The position numbers were made by a program, and so were the translations under genes. Positions 1-8,020 of a stretch of 34,129 bases of DNA are shown one piece after another; the first letter of the stretch is position 1; the number at the start of each line of letters is the position of its first letter. The stretch covers positions 1 to 34,129 of the forward strand of contig CACFXF010000017.1 of assembly GCA_902570265.1 (NCBI GenBank), in the 5' to 3' direction. Below the pieces are notes generated by a model, which was given only the letters and a program-made list of their open reading frames with translations, did no database searches and was not told the origin of the DNA. Source of the stretch: an uncultured Alphaproteobacteria bacterium. GTDB lineage: Bacteria; Pseudomonadota; Alphaproteobacteria; Rhodobacterales; Rhodobacteraceae.

Positions 1-2
1 TA

Positions 3-407
3 AAAAAAGATGTTAAATTAACTAACCTTAATGGTTTTAATGAAGGCAAATGGTGGGTTCAAGATATTTCATCATCAATCCCAATAAAGCTTCTTGGTGA
101 TTTAAAAGAAAAAGAAGTATTAGATTTATTTTCTGCACCTGGTGGAAAAGCAATGCAATTAATAGCATTAGGAGCAAATGTTACATGTCTAGATAAATCT
201 TCAATTCGAATAAAAATGCTAAAAGAAAACTTAGCTAGAATGAAAATGAAAAGTGAGATTATTAAAACAGATTTTTATAGTTTTAAAACCAAAAAAAAAT
301 TTGATGTCGTAGTAATTGATGCTCCCTGTTCTTCAACTGGTACAATTAGAAAGAATAAAGAGATACAATACCTATTTCCAGAAAAGATGAAGAACTTAAG
401 GAAGTAA
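3..407 (+). CDS. rsmB: RsmB-like 16S rRNA m5C methyltransferase, fragment
   Basis: Fragment of a SAM-dependent 16S rRNA (cytosine-5)-methyltransferase of the RsmB/Sun family. The frame is open from base 3 (the 5' part lies outside the window) to the stop at 405-407. The SAM-binding motif [15 protein letters not shown] lies near 118-162 and the catalytic [13 protein letters not shown] motif with its cysteine near 319-357. After about KEIQYLF the expected C-terminal strands and the second catalytic motif are absent. The frame stops within about 15 residues, and bases from about 380 onward read as IF-2 in another frame. The gene is therefore truncated at its 3' side by a junction with infB and is probably non-functional. 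The family call is firm; RsmB against a related Sun-family paralogue is slightly less so. Confidence 0.8.
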   Translation, partial: KKDVKLTNLNGFNEGKWWVQDISSSIPIKLLGDLKEKEVLDLFSAPGGKAMQLIALGANVTCLDKSSIRIKMLKENLARMKMKSEIIKTDFYSFKTKKKFDVVVIDAPCSSTGTIRKNKEIQYLFPEKMKNLRK

Positions 408-526
408 AACCAAGCAAAGTCTATACTGAAAGAAGACGATCTGGTAAACTCACTATTAATCAAGCCCTTTCTGATCAAGGTGGAAGACAACGGTCTATTG
501 CTTCTCTGAGGAGAAGGCAGGAAAAA

Positions 527-2338
527 GTGAAACGTAGACAAGTTTCAGAAAATATTGAAAGAGAAAAAATTGTAAGAGAAGTTCAAGTCCCTGACTCCAT
601 TACTGTTCAAGAATTAGCAATTAGAATGGCTGAAAGGTCTGCTTCTGTAGTAAAAACTCTCATGACAAACGGAATAATGGTTACACAAAATCAAACCATA
701 GATGCTGATACAGCTATATTGATTGTAGAAGAGTTTGGACACACTCCTATTAGAATATCTGCTTCAGATGTTGAAGATGCCATTTTAAAATATGATGATA
801 GTGATGATAATAAAAATTTGGAAGAAAGAGCTCCAATTATTACAGTTATGGGACATGTTGATCATGGGAAAACTTCTCTATTAGACGCTATTAGAAAAAC
901 AAATACTACTAATAATGAGGCTGGTGGTATTACACAACATATAGGTGCTTATCAAGTAAAGAGCGAAAGCGGCTCAAAACTAACCTTTTTAGATACTCCC
1001 GGTCACGCAGCTTTTACTTCCATGAGGTCCAGAGGTGCACAGGTCACTGACATTATAATTCTTGTAGTAGCAGCAGACGACGGAGTAATGCCGCAAACAA
1101 TTGAAGCAATTAACCATGCAAAGGCGGCAAAAGTACCAATAATTGTTGCAATTAATAAATGCGACAAAGAAAATTCAGATCCTAATAGAGTAAGAACGGA
1201 ATTACTTAAATATGAGGTTGTTGTTGAATCAATGTCAGGCGAAGTATTGGATGTGGAGGTTTCTGCCTCAACTGGAAAAGGAGTAGATAATCTAATAGAA
1301 AACATTGTATTACAATCTGAAATTTTAGAGCTTAAATCTAATCCTATACGCTTAGCAGAAGGTACCGTAATTGAAGCGAAATTAGATGTTGGTCGTGGCC
1401 CTGTCGCCACTGTATTGGTTCAGAAAGGTACTTTAAATAAAGGTGATATAATTGTTGTTGGTGACCAGTGGGGAAAAGTAAGAGCTCTAATTGATAGCAA
1501 CAATTTAAAAGTTGAACTTGCAGGTCCATCAGTACCTGTTGAGGTTTTAGGTTTGAATGGAACCCCAGAAGCAGGTGATCTGTTAAATGTGGTTTCTTCA
1601 GAAACTAAAGCTAGAGAGATTGCTAACTATAGAAAGCAAGTTGTTAAAGACAAAAAAGATGCTTTAGGAAAGGGAAAAACATTAGATCAGATGATCGCCA
1701 AAGCAAAAGCTGATAAAGATATTTCAGAACTTCCACTAGTTGTTAAAGCAGATGTTCAAGGATCTTCAGAAGCTATAGTCCAAGCTTTAGAAAAAATTAG
1801 TACAGAAGAAGTTAGAGTGTTAATTTTACATTCAGGTGTAGGAGCAATCACAGAAAGTGATGTTATACTAGCAGAAGCATCTAATGCTTCTATTATAGGT
1901 TTTAATGTTAGAGCTAATGCTACAGCACGGGATTGTGCCAACCAAAAGGAAGTAGAGCTAAGATATTATTCGATAATATACGATTTAGTAGACGATATTA
2001 AAAAAGCAGCGTCTGGTTTATTAAAACCAGAAATCAAAGAAACTATTCTTGGTTATGCTGAAATTTTAGAAGTATTCAAAGTTAGCAATGCTGGAAAAGT
2101 TGCAGGTTGTCTTATCACAGAAGGAAATGCTCAAAGATCAGCAAAAGTTAGATTACTTAGAGATAATGTGGTAATTCATGAGGGGAATCTAAAAACTTTA
2201 AAAAGATTTAAAGATGAAGTAGAAAATGTTCAATCTGGACAAGAATGTGGCATGGCTTTTTCAGAATATGAAGATATTAGAAAAAGCGATGTCATTGAAA
2301 TATTCAAAGTAGAAAATATTGCAAGGACTATAAACTAA
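527..2338 (+). CDS. infB: Translation initiation factor IF-2, N-terminally truncated
   Basis: GTPase that brings initiator tRNA to the 30S subunit and promotes subunit joining. From GTG 527 the order is an IF2_N segment (residues about 22-55), the G domain with G1 GHVDHGKT (109-116), G3 DTPGH (156-160) and G4 NKCD (210-213), then the beta-barrel and C-terminal initiator-tRNA domains, complete to the stop. The same frame is open back to 359 and encodes recognisable IF-2 sequence ([18 protein letters not shown], about 431-484), so the normal protein began further upstream. That N-terminus was replaced by the rsmB fragment. GTG 527 is the only ATG, GTG or TTG codon in this frame between 359 and 527; purine-rich AGGAGAAGG and AGGCAGG lie just upstream. 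In E. coli, shorter IF-2 forms arise from internal starts, so a working short protein is plausible. hslV follows after 2 bases. Confidence 0.9.
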   Translation: MKRRQVSENIEREKIVREVQVPDSITVQELAIRMAERSASVVKTLMTNGIMVTQNQTIDADTAILIVEEFGHTPIRISASDVEDAILKYDDSDDNKNLEERAPIITVMGHVDHGKTSLLDAIRKTNTTNNEAGGITQHIGAYQVKSESGSKLTFLDTPGHAAFTSMRSRGAQVTDIIILVVAADDGVMPQTIEAINHAKAAKVPIIVAINKCDKENSDPNRVRTELLKYEVVVESMSGEVLDVEVSASTGKGVDNLIENIVLQSEILELKSNPIRLAEGTVIEAKLDVGRGPVATVLVQKGTLNKGDIIVVGDQWGKVRALIDSNNLKVELAGPSVPVEVLGLNGTPEAGDLLNVVSSETKAREIANYRKQVVKDKKDALGKGKTLDQMIAKAKADKDISELPLVVKADVQGSSEAIVQALEKISTEEVRVLILHSGVGAITESDVILAEASNASIIGFNVRANATARDCANQKEVELRYYSIIYDLVDDIKKAASGLLKPEIKETILGYAEILEVFKVSNAGKVAGCLITEGNAQRSAKVRLLRDNVVIHEGNLKTLKRFKDEVENVQSGQECGMAFSEYEDIRKSDVIEIFKVENIARTIN

Positions 2339-2340
2339 TA

Positions 2341-2901
2341 ATGCATTCTGATATTAAAAATTGGCATGGTACCACTATTATAGGAGTATTAAAAGATGGT
2401 GCTGTTTCAATTGCTGGAGATGGTCAAGTTACTCTTGGACAAACAATAATAAAAGGAACTGCAAAAAAAGTTCAAAAATTGAGTCCTGGGGGACTAGAAA
2501 TTATTGTTGGATTTGCTGGATCGACAGCTGACGCTTTTTCATTATTGGAGAGATTGGAAAGAAAATTAGAGACATTCCCAGGGAATTTATCTAGATCTGC
2601 GATTGAATTAGCAAAAGATTGGAGAACTGATAAATATTTAAGAAATTTAGAAGCAATGTTAGTGGTTACTGATGGTAAAGATTTATTCATAATATCTGGT
2701 TCGGGTGATGTTTTAGAACCTGAAGGACACATTGCAGCAGTAGGATCAGGGGGAAATTATGCTTTGGCAGCCGCTAAAGCAATCTATGAAATAGAAACCT
2801 CTACTGAAGAAATTTGTAAAAAAGCATTAAAGATAGCAGGTGAAATTTGTGTTTATACAAATCATAACATAATCATAGAAACAATTAAGAAAAAGAAATG
2901 A
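2341..2901 (+). CDS. hslV: ATP-dependent protease HslV, peptidase subunit
   Basis: Proteasome-like threonine peptidase that forms a dodecameric chamber capped by HslU and degrades misfolded and regulatory proteins in the cytoplasm. The first residues are [10 protein letters not shown] followed by TT. In the family this propeptide is removed to expose the catalytic Thr, here residue 11. The conserved AGDGQVTLG and the later [13 protein letters not shown] segments are present. At 186 residues it has normal length. The ATG is 2 bases after the infB stop, with AAGGA about 13 bases upstream inside infB, and its end overlaps hslU by 4 bases (ATGA), so the pair is translationally coupled. No separate heat-shock promoter is visible in front of it, which is unusual for hslVU; transcription must come through infB or from within it. 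Confidence 0.96.
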   Translation: MHSDIKNWHGTTIIGVLKDGAVSIAGDGQVTLGQTIIKGTAKKVQKLSPGGLEIIVGFAGSTADAFSLLERLERKLETFPGNLSRSAIELAKDWRTDKYLRNLEAMLVVTDGKDLFIISGSGDVLEPEGHIAAVGSGGNYALAAAKAIYEIETSTEEICKKALKIAGEICVYTNHNIIIETIKKKK

Positions 2902-4205
2902 CTGAATTAACCCCAAGAGAGATAGTATCAGAGCTTGACAAATTTATTATTGGTCAAAATTCAGCTAAAAAAGCAGTTGCTATCGCTTTAAGAAGCAGAT
3001 GGAGACGTAAGAAAGTAGACAGTCCACTAAAAGAAGAAATTTTTCCCAAAAACATACTTATGATTGGACCAACTGGAGTAGGAAAAACTGAAATTTCCCG
3101 TCGACTATCAAAACTTGCAGGTGCTCCTTTTCTCAAAGTTGAAGCTACAAAGTTTACTGAAGTTGGATATGTAGGAAGAGATGTGGATCAAATCGTCAGA
3201 GATCTTATTGACAGCTCAATAGTCATGACTAAAGAAAGAATGAGAAAAAATGTTGAAACAAAAGCCCATTCAGAGGCAGAAAAACGTGTATTAAGAGCAT
3301 TGACTGGAGACAATGCTAGATCTCAAACTATTGAAATGTTTAAAAAAAAATTAAGAGACGGCCTATTGGATGAAAAAGAAATCGACATCGATGTTGAAGA
3401 ATTTAATAACCCTATGCCTTTATTTGAAGTACCGGGACAACCTGGAACAAATATAGGAATGATGAATCTTAACGAAATTTTTGGCAAGGCTCTTGGAAAA
3501 AAAACAAAAAAAATAAAAATAAAAATATCAGAAAGTTATAAAATATTAATAAAGGAAGAAGCAGATAAATTATTAGACGAAGAAAAAATTATACGAGAAG
3601 CTATCTCTGCAGTAGAGGAAAATGGTATTATATTTTTGGATGAAATTGATAAAATCTGTGCTAGAGCAGAAACTAAATCAGCTGATGTAAGTAGAGAAGG
3701 AGTTCAAAGAGATCTATTACCTTTAATTGAGGGCACTACTGTTTCTACTAAATATGGCCCAATAAAAACTGATCATATTTTATTTATAGCATCTGGTGCT
3801 TTTCATGTAGTAAAGCCAAGCGACTTACTGCCTGAATTACAAGGACGATTACCTGTTAGGGTTGAATTACAGGCTTTAAGTGAAAAAGATTTCATTAATA
3901 TTTTAACGGAAACTGAAAACTCTTTAACAAAGCAATATTCGGCATTAATGCAAACAGAAGGAATTACCTTAAAGTTTGAAGACAGTGGCATTAAAGCTCT
4001 AGCAAAAATAGCTGCTGAGGTTAATGCTTCTATTGAAAACATTGGTGCAAGACGGCTCTATACAATTCTGGAAAAAGTTTTTGAAAACTTAAGTTATTCC
4101 GCTCCTGATCAAAAAGAAAAAAAAATAACTATAAATAAAGATTTTGTTAATACTAATTTAGATAAATTTGCCAAATCAAGCGATATAAGCCGATACGTTT
4201 TATAA
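2898..4205 (+). CDS. hslU: ATP-dependent protease ATPase subunit HslU
   Basis: AAA+ unfoldase that feeds substrates into HslV. The N-terminal [16 protein letters not shown] box is typical. Walker A GPTGVGKT is at residues 57-64, followed by the pore-loop region VGYVGRDV near 89-96. An inserted I-domain (about 110-230) precedes Walker B IIFLDE (244-249) and the sensor and arginine-finger segment [10 protein letters not shown]. The C-terminus ISRYVL matches the family tail that docks into HslV and activates it. At 435 residues the gene has full length. It overlaps hslV by 4 bases upstream and the convergent smr gene by 6 bases at its 3' end, leaving no room for an intrinsic terminator. Confidence 0.97.
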   Translation: MTELTPREIVSELDKFIIGQNSAKKAVAIALRSRWRRKKVDSPLKEEIFPKNILMIGPTGVGKTEISRRLSKLAGAPFLKVEATKFTEVGYVGRDVDQIVRDLIDSSIVMTKERMRKNVETKAHSEAEKRVLRALTGDNARSQTIEMFKKKLRDGLLDEKEIDIDVEEFNNPMPLFEVPGQPGTNIGMMNLNEIFGKALGKKTKKIKIKISESYKILIKEEADKLLDEEKIIREAISAVEENGIIFLDEIDKICARAETKSADVSREGVQRDLLPLIEGTTVSTKYGPIKTDHILFIASGAFHVVKPSDLLPELQGRLPVRVELQALSEKDFINILTETENSLTKQYSALMQTEGITLKFEDSGIKALAKIAAEVNASIENIGARRLYTILEKVFENLSYSAPDQKEKKITINKDFVNTNLDKFAKSSDISRYVL

Positions 4206-4793
4206 AATTTTATTACTTTTTAAATAAACGTAAAAAGCACCCTCTCCACCGTGACTAATATGAGAAGAAATTATTCCTAGTATATTAGGTCTCAAATCTG
4301 AGTCATATAACCAAGATTTAAGAGATTTTCTTAAAACACCAGTTTTTAGCTCTTCTCTATTTAAATCATTTATTTTTAATTTCCCTTTACCAGTGATAAT
4401 AAGCAACAACCTTAAACCTAGATTAAAATTTATTTTTGTAAATTCTATGGCTTTTGTTTTTGCCTCAAAAGACGTTAATCCATGTAGATCTAATATCTTT
4501 TCAGGTTTAATTTTACCCCTTTTTAAAAGACTTAGTTTATTTTTATCAATTCTAATATCTTGTAATTGGTAATTATGTAAAAACTTTCTATTTACTATAG
4601 CATGTTTAACAATTTTTTTTTGTTTAAGTTTATAGTTATCAAGCTTGTTATGATCTTTATATAATTGTTTTGTTTTTTCTAAATCTGTAATGTGATATGA
4701 TTTTTTATAAAATGTAAAATCTAAAGTTTTTTTTAACCTATCCCAATTTTCTAAATCTTCTTCAGATATTTTTTTTTCTTTTTTGTTAAACAA
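4200..4793 (-). CDS. Smr domain protein
   Basis: A 197-residue protein with a C-terminal Smr domain. The domain carries [16 protein letters not shown] (about residues 102-117), the core [10 protein letters not shown] and the closing [12 protein letters not shown]. Smr domains are found in MutS2 and in stand-alone proteins. In E. coli, SmrB is a ribosome-collision endonuclease; for this short alphaproteobacterial type the role is inferred, probably a nuclease. The first 95 residues are lysine-rich with no recognisable domain. The start is TTG 4793; the nearby ATG at 4798 is in another frame. Its position between hslU and the Tim44-like gene matches a common alphaproteobacterial gene order, which supports the call. 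Confidence 0.85.
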   Translation of the reverse strand: MFNKKEKKISEEDLENWDRLKKTLDFTFYKKSYHITDLEKTKQLYKDHNKLDNYKLKQKKIVKHAIVNRKFLHNYQLQDIRIDKNKLSLLKRGKIKPEKILDLHGLTSFEAKTKAIEFTKINFNLGLRLLLIITGKGKLKINDLNREELKTGVLRKSLKSWLYDSDLRPNILGIISSHISHGGEGAFYVYLKSNKIL

Positions 4794-4812
4794 CTCATTT
4801 TTCCAAAATTTT

Positions 4813-5124
4813 TTATTCCGTTTTAATTAAATACCAGTTTGGGATATCTGAATTCATTTTTCTTGCAAAAGTCCATTCATCTTTCTGCTTTTTTACATTA
4901 TCTGGACCACCTTCTACAATCTTATCATTTCTATCTTTTATACAGTAAGAGATATCACACTTAAAGATCATTGTAATATTTGCTTCTAAACTTTTCTTAT
5001 TAAGCTTGACATCTTTAATTCTAATATCACGAACACCACCAAATGTGGCTTCTACCTTTAGTCCTTTTGCGTTTCTATCATCTATTACATTTTTAAAAGT
5101 AGAATAAACCTCATTAGAAGTCAT
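4813..5124 (-). CDS. Tim44-like protein, C-terminal part (frameshifted)
   Basis: The 103-residue segment is the C-terminal Tim44/TimA-type domain: an alpha/beta fold with the block GGPDNVKKQKDEWTFARKM and the ending NWYLIKTE. On its own it would start at ATG 5124, which overlaps the end of the upstream half by 11 bases. It lies one frame away from the N-terminal half. Removing one A from the nine-A tract (nine Ts on the plus strand, 5124-5132) joins the halves into one 223-residue protein, the usual family length. It could be made as a separate, translationally coupled polypeptide, but most likely this is one gene with an indel, whether real or a sequencing error. In alphaproteobacteria such proteins are membrane-anchored and thought to act in envelope or protein-transport biogenesis. 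Confidence 0.8.
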   Translation of the reverse strand: MTSNEVYSTFKNVIDDRNAKGLKVEATFGGVRDIRIKDVKLNKKSLEANITMIFKCDISYCIKDRNDKIVEGGPDNVKKQKDEWTFARKMNSDIPNWYLIKTE

Positions 5125-5485
5125 TTTTTTTTATTTTTTCTAAATCGCCATTCTCAAAAGCCATTAATATTTCTTCATATGCAAGCTTTGCACCGGAAAC
5201 AAAATGTGAAACCATCCATCCTTTTTCAACAGTTTTCAAATTATTTAAGGTTTTAAATTGTTCTGAGTTTTCTTCAACATAATCAGCGACATCTTCATCA
5301 ATTGCATTTGGTTTTAAATCTATAATATCATCCTTTTTTTTGGTTTTACTGTTTTGATTTGAAGGGTTTGATTTATTATTAGTATTTTGTTTTGGATTTT
5401 CAAAGCCCTGCCTTGACCCTAATACTGACTTAAGTCTCCAAAACAAAAAAAATGCTACAGCTGCTAAGACTATTATTTGAACCAT
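5114..5485 (-). CDS. Tim44-like protein, N-terminal part (frameshifted)
   Basis: N-terminal half of the Tim44-like protein. From ATG 5485 it begins MVQIIVLAAVAFFLFWRLKS, a single membrane anchor ending in the family's FWRLKSVLG signature. A polar Asn/Ser/Lys-rich linker follows, then the start of the Tim44 domain (WMVSHFVSGAKLAYEEILMAFENGD). It ends in KKNDF and a stop immediately after a nine-A tract, and the rest of the domain continues in another frame. I chose ATG 5485 because GAAAGG lies about 9 bases upstream; a TTG at 5506 would add seven residues but lacks a ribosome site. The gene order hslU-smr-Tim44-dnaQ is typical, so identity is good even though the frame is broken. Confidence 0.8.
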   Translation of the reverse strand: MVQIIVLAAVAFFLFWRLKSVLGSRQGFENPKQNTNNKSNPSNQNSKTKKKDDIIDLKPNAIDEDVADYVEENSEQFKTLNNLKTVEKGWMVSHFVSGAKLAYEEILMAFENGDLEKIKKNDF

Positions 5486-5586
5486 TAATTTATGCCTTTC
5501 GAACAAATGTATTTATACAACTGATTTATATATTTTTTTTTTAAGATCAATCCTAAATTTAAAAATAAAATTAATTCAAATTTATT

Positions 5587-6318
5587 CTAATCCTTTTTGT
5601 TTATCTTCGATATCAATTTTTTATGAGAAATATCCCAAATATCAAAACAATTTATTTTCTTTATAAATTCTATGTGATTATTCAAAATTTTATCATTTAA
5701 TATAGGTTTTAACTTTCTTTTTCTAAAAAAATCCTTTTTTTCTTTTTTCTCATTTTTTAATAATGTTTTTTTACTTTCTTTACTAAGGTTTAAATTTGGC
5801 TGTTTCCCACCTTTTAATTCTAAATATACTTCACTCAACAAATAACAATCAATTAAAGCTCCATGACCCTTTTCTTTCCTTTCATTTAAGTTTACTTCAA
5901 ATCTCTTACACAATGAATCCAAAGAAACTGATGAGCCAGGATACTTTGATTTTGCAATAGATAGTGTATCAATAATGTTATTTTGTAGATTATTAAATCC
6001 ACAAAGACTAAGTTCATAATTTAAAAACTTTAAATCAAAATCAGCATTATGTATTATTATAGTATCATTTTTAATAAAACTTAAAAAATTATCAATTATA
6101 TCTTTAAAAATAGGTTTATCTTTTACCATTTCATAAGAAATATTATGTATTTGCTTACTGGTTTCTGGTATATCTCTTTCCGGATTTATATAACAATGAA
6201 ATTTTTTTTCAGTACTAATATGATCTATTAATTCTATTGCTGCTATCTCAATTATTTTATCACCTTGAAATGGTTTTAGACCGGTTGTTTCAGTATCTAA
6301 GATTATTTCTCTAATCAT
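5587..6318 (-). CDS. dnaQ: DNA polymerase III epsilon subunit
   Basis: Proofreading 3'-5' exonuclease of the replicative polymerase. DEDDh motifs are visible: Exo I IILDTETTG (Asp8, Glu10), Exo II IIIHNADFDLKFLNYEL and Exo III HGALIDCYLLSEVYLEL, including the His and Asp of the last motif. The first 175 residues form the nuclease. The lysine-rich tail (about 176-243) is where the polymerase-alpha interaction would lie. Length 243 is normal for alphaproteobacteria. It overlaps the end of coaE by 4 bases (ATGA), so coaE and dnaQ are coupled, and it reads away from the origin. The usual secB neighbour between the Tim44-like gene and dnaQ is missing. Confidence 0.95.
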   Translation of the reverse strand: MIREIILDTETTGLKPFQGDKIIEIAAIELIDHISTEKKFHCYINPERDIPETSKQIHNISYEMVKDKPIFKDIIDNFLSFIKNDTIIIHNADFDLKFLNYELSLCGFNNLQNNIIDTLSIAKSKYPGSSVSLDSLCKRFEVNLNERKEKGHGALIDCYLLSEVYLELKGGKQPNLNLSKESKKTLLKNEKKEKKDFFRKRKLKPILNDKILNNHIEFIKKINCFDIWDISHKKLISKINKKD

Positions 6319-6902
6319 TTATTTTCCAAAATTTTAATGATTTTTCTAACTTCTTTTTCAACAACTATTTTTTTTTGATCTGTATTAATTAAGAAATTTG
6401 CATTTTTGTTTTTATGATCAATTGATATTTGCTTTGATAGTAAATAATTAATTTTATCCTTATTAAAATTTTTTCTATGATACAACCTTTCCATTTGTGT
6501 TTTTTTAGAACAGTAAACTGATATTATATAATCAAGCCATTTATTAGCACCTGTTTCATATAGAAGTGGAATTTCAAAAGCTATTATCCTCTCTTTTTCG
6601 TTTTCTTTTATAAAATTTGATCTACTTTTTTTTAATAAAGGGTGTATTATTTTTTCAATTTTTTTTAAATCTATTATTTTTTTTTTAATTAAATCTGATA
6701 CTTTCTTTCTATCTATTTCCATTTCATTCGTTAATTGCGGATATATTGATATAATATTTTTGTACCCTTCATTACCATTTTCATATAATTTATGTACTTC
6801 TAAATCTGCATTCCAAACCTTTATACCATTTTTTTTAAACATCAATGATACAGTAGTTTTACCCATACCAATTGAACCTGTTATCCCTATTTTAATAGTC
6901 AA
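6315..6902 (-). CDS. coaE: Dephospho-CoA kinase
   Basis: Catalyses the last step of coenzyme A synthesis, ATP-dependent phosphorylation of dephospho-CoA at the 3' hydroxyl of its ribose. The N-terminus has a P-loop, GSIGMGKT (residues about 9-16), followed by NADLEVHKLYE, which matches the family's conserved Asp and substrate-binding region. The lid region contains IIHPLLKKSRSNFI and the core EIPLLYETG. At 195 residues it has usual length. The start is TTG 6902, 3 bases after the aroE stop. A ten-A tract (6677-6686 on the complementary strand) lies inside but does not break the frame. Confidence 0.95.
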   Translation of the reverse strand: MTIKIGITGSIGMGKTTVSLMFKKNGIKVWNADLEVHKLYENGNEGYKNIISIYPQLTNEMEIDRKKVSDLIKKKIIDLKKIEKIIHPLLKKSRSNFIKENEKERIIAFEIPLLYETGANKWLDYIISVYCSKKTQMERLYHRKNFNKDKINYLLSKQISIDHKNKNANFLINTDQKKIVVEKEVRKIIKILENK

Positions 6903-6905
6903 ATT

Positions 6906-7754
6906 CTATCTCTTTAATGAATTCTCAATTAATTTTCTTAGTTCAGGAGTATAAGTAGGAGTTTTTTTAAACCACTGCTGAAAACCCTTCTTTGCCTGAT
7001 ATATTAACATGTCTATACCATTAATAGCTTTTAAATTTTCTTTTTCTGCCTTTTTCATAAAAGAAGTTTTTAAAGGGTTATAAACTAAATCAATCGCAAT
7101 ACCATTTTCTCGAACACCTTTGAGATCGATTGAAAACTTCTCAGAACCAAGATTTCCTAAACTGGTTGTATTTACAACAGTTGATGTATCGCATAATGCT
7201 TTTGAATAATCGCTCCAATCATAAGTCTTTATTCTGGAAGATAAATCATCTCTTACTCTTTCTGCTTTTTCTCGGTTTCGATTTATAATACTGATTTCAC
7301 CTGCTTTTTCTTTTAAAAACACTGAAGTAACTGCTCGTGCAGCACCACCAGAACCAAAAATCAAAACTTTTTCTTTTTTAAAATTATATTTTGGAAAGTT
7401 CTTAAGTATTGATTGATAAAAACCATATGTATCTGTGTTGTCTGCTATAGTTTTTCCATTCTCAAAATAAATAGTATTGGCTGCTCCTATTACTTTAGCG
7501 GATTCCATGATTTCATCAGCTAAATTTATTATGTTTTCTTTATGTGGTATAGTCACATTTAGACCACAAAAACCTAACTCTCTAATAAAGTTTAGCTTTA
7601 TCTCTAATTCAGTATTTTTCACGTTCAACGGAATATAGAAGCAATTAATATTATTTTTTTTAATCCAATAATTATGAATTAATGGCGAACGGGTATGATT
7701 AATTGGATCGCCAATAACACCTGCTATTTTTATATAATTTGCTTCTTTATGCAT
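6906..7754 (-). CDS. aroE: Shikimate dehydrogenase
   Basis: NADP-dependent reduction of 3-dehydroshikimate in aromatic amino acid and chorismate synthesis. The N-terminal substrate-binding half has GDPINHTRSPLIHNYW with the shikimate-contacting SxS-type loop (here TRS) and the catalytic-Lys segment NVTIPHKE. The C-terminal Rossmann half has VLIFGSGGAARAVTSV, NRNREKAERV and ends with GIDMLIYQAKKGFQQWF. From ATG 7754 the protein has 282 residues; a TTG at 7763 would add three and has no better ribosome site. It is the gene immediately left of the probable origin and is transcribed away from it. The maf-type gene often found here is absent. Confidence 0.95.
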   Translation of the reverse strand: MHKEANYIKIAGVIGDPINHTRSPLIHNYWIKKNNINCFYIPLNVKNTELEIKLNFIRELGFCGLNVTIPHKENIINLADEIMESAKVIGAANTIYFENGKTIADNTDTYGFYQSILKNFPKYNFKKEKVLIFGSGGAARAVTSVFLKEKAGEISIINRNREKAERVRDDLSSRIKTYDWSDYSKALCDTSTVVNTTSLGNLGSEKFSIDLKGVRENGIAIDLVYNPLKTSFMKKAEKENLKAINGIDMLIYQAKKGFQQWFKKTPTYTPELRKLIENSLKR

Positions 7755-7782
7755 ATATAACAATTAAATCATATCTCAAAGG

Positions 7783-7791
7783 TTTTCCACA
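7783..7791 (+). promoter_or_regulatory. DnaA box, one mismatch
   Basis: TTTTCCACA differs from TTATCCACA at the third base. It has the same orientation as the perfect box about 175 bases to its right, so the two bracket the AT-rich middle of the origin gap. Confidence 0.5.
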
Positions 7792-7957
7792 TAAATTTCA
7801 TTTCCTTCTTAGAGTATAAATTAATCCCTGAGAAATAAACATAGTTATTCTTTTTTTTTTCTGTTAACTTATATTTACACAACTGTTGATATCTTTTTTA
7901 CTACTTACTTTTCAATATCTTATTTAAAAATAATTGTTAATAAGTATTTAATTTTTT

Positions 7958-7966
7958 TTATCCACA
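7958..7966 (+). promoter_or_regulatory. DnaA box, perfect consensus
   Basis: TTATCCACA matches the consensus DnaA box exactly. It sits 54 bases before the hemE start, at the edge of a T-rich run, and just upstream of a possible hemE -10 element (TATACT, 7979-7984). Confidence 0.75.
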
Positions 7967-8020
7967 TAATAAGGTAGTTATACTACTACAACTATCTTAA
8001 TATTTAATATTATAATTTAT

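Larger units (their letters stand above)
7755..8020. other. Probable chromosome replication origin (oriC)
   Basis: A 266-base gap between divergent aroE and hemE, the longest non-coding stretch in the window. In Caulobacter and other alphaproteobacteria, oriC lies next to hemE, and parAB follows downstream as here. The gap holds a perfect DnaA box TTATCCACA (7958-7966), a one-mismatch box TTTTCCACA (7783-7791) and two weaker reverse-strand boxes, TGTTGATAT (7884-7892) and TGTTAATAA (7935-7943). The very AT-rich stretch around 7921-7960 could serve as the unwinding element. TATACT (7979-7984) is a possible -10 element for hemE. No coding potential is seen. Support rests on position plus boxes; GC skew over the chromosome was not available. 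Confidence 0.72.

Noticed and set aside
1003-1410. Long reverse-strand open frame inside infB, and similar ones inside mnmG, dnaJ and mutS
   Set aside because: They lie opposite strongly conserved genes, have no recognisable domains or ribosome sites, and are expected by chance.
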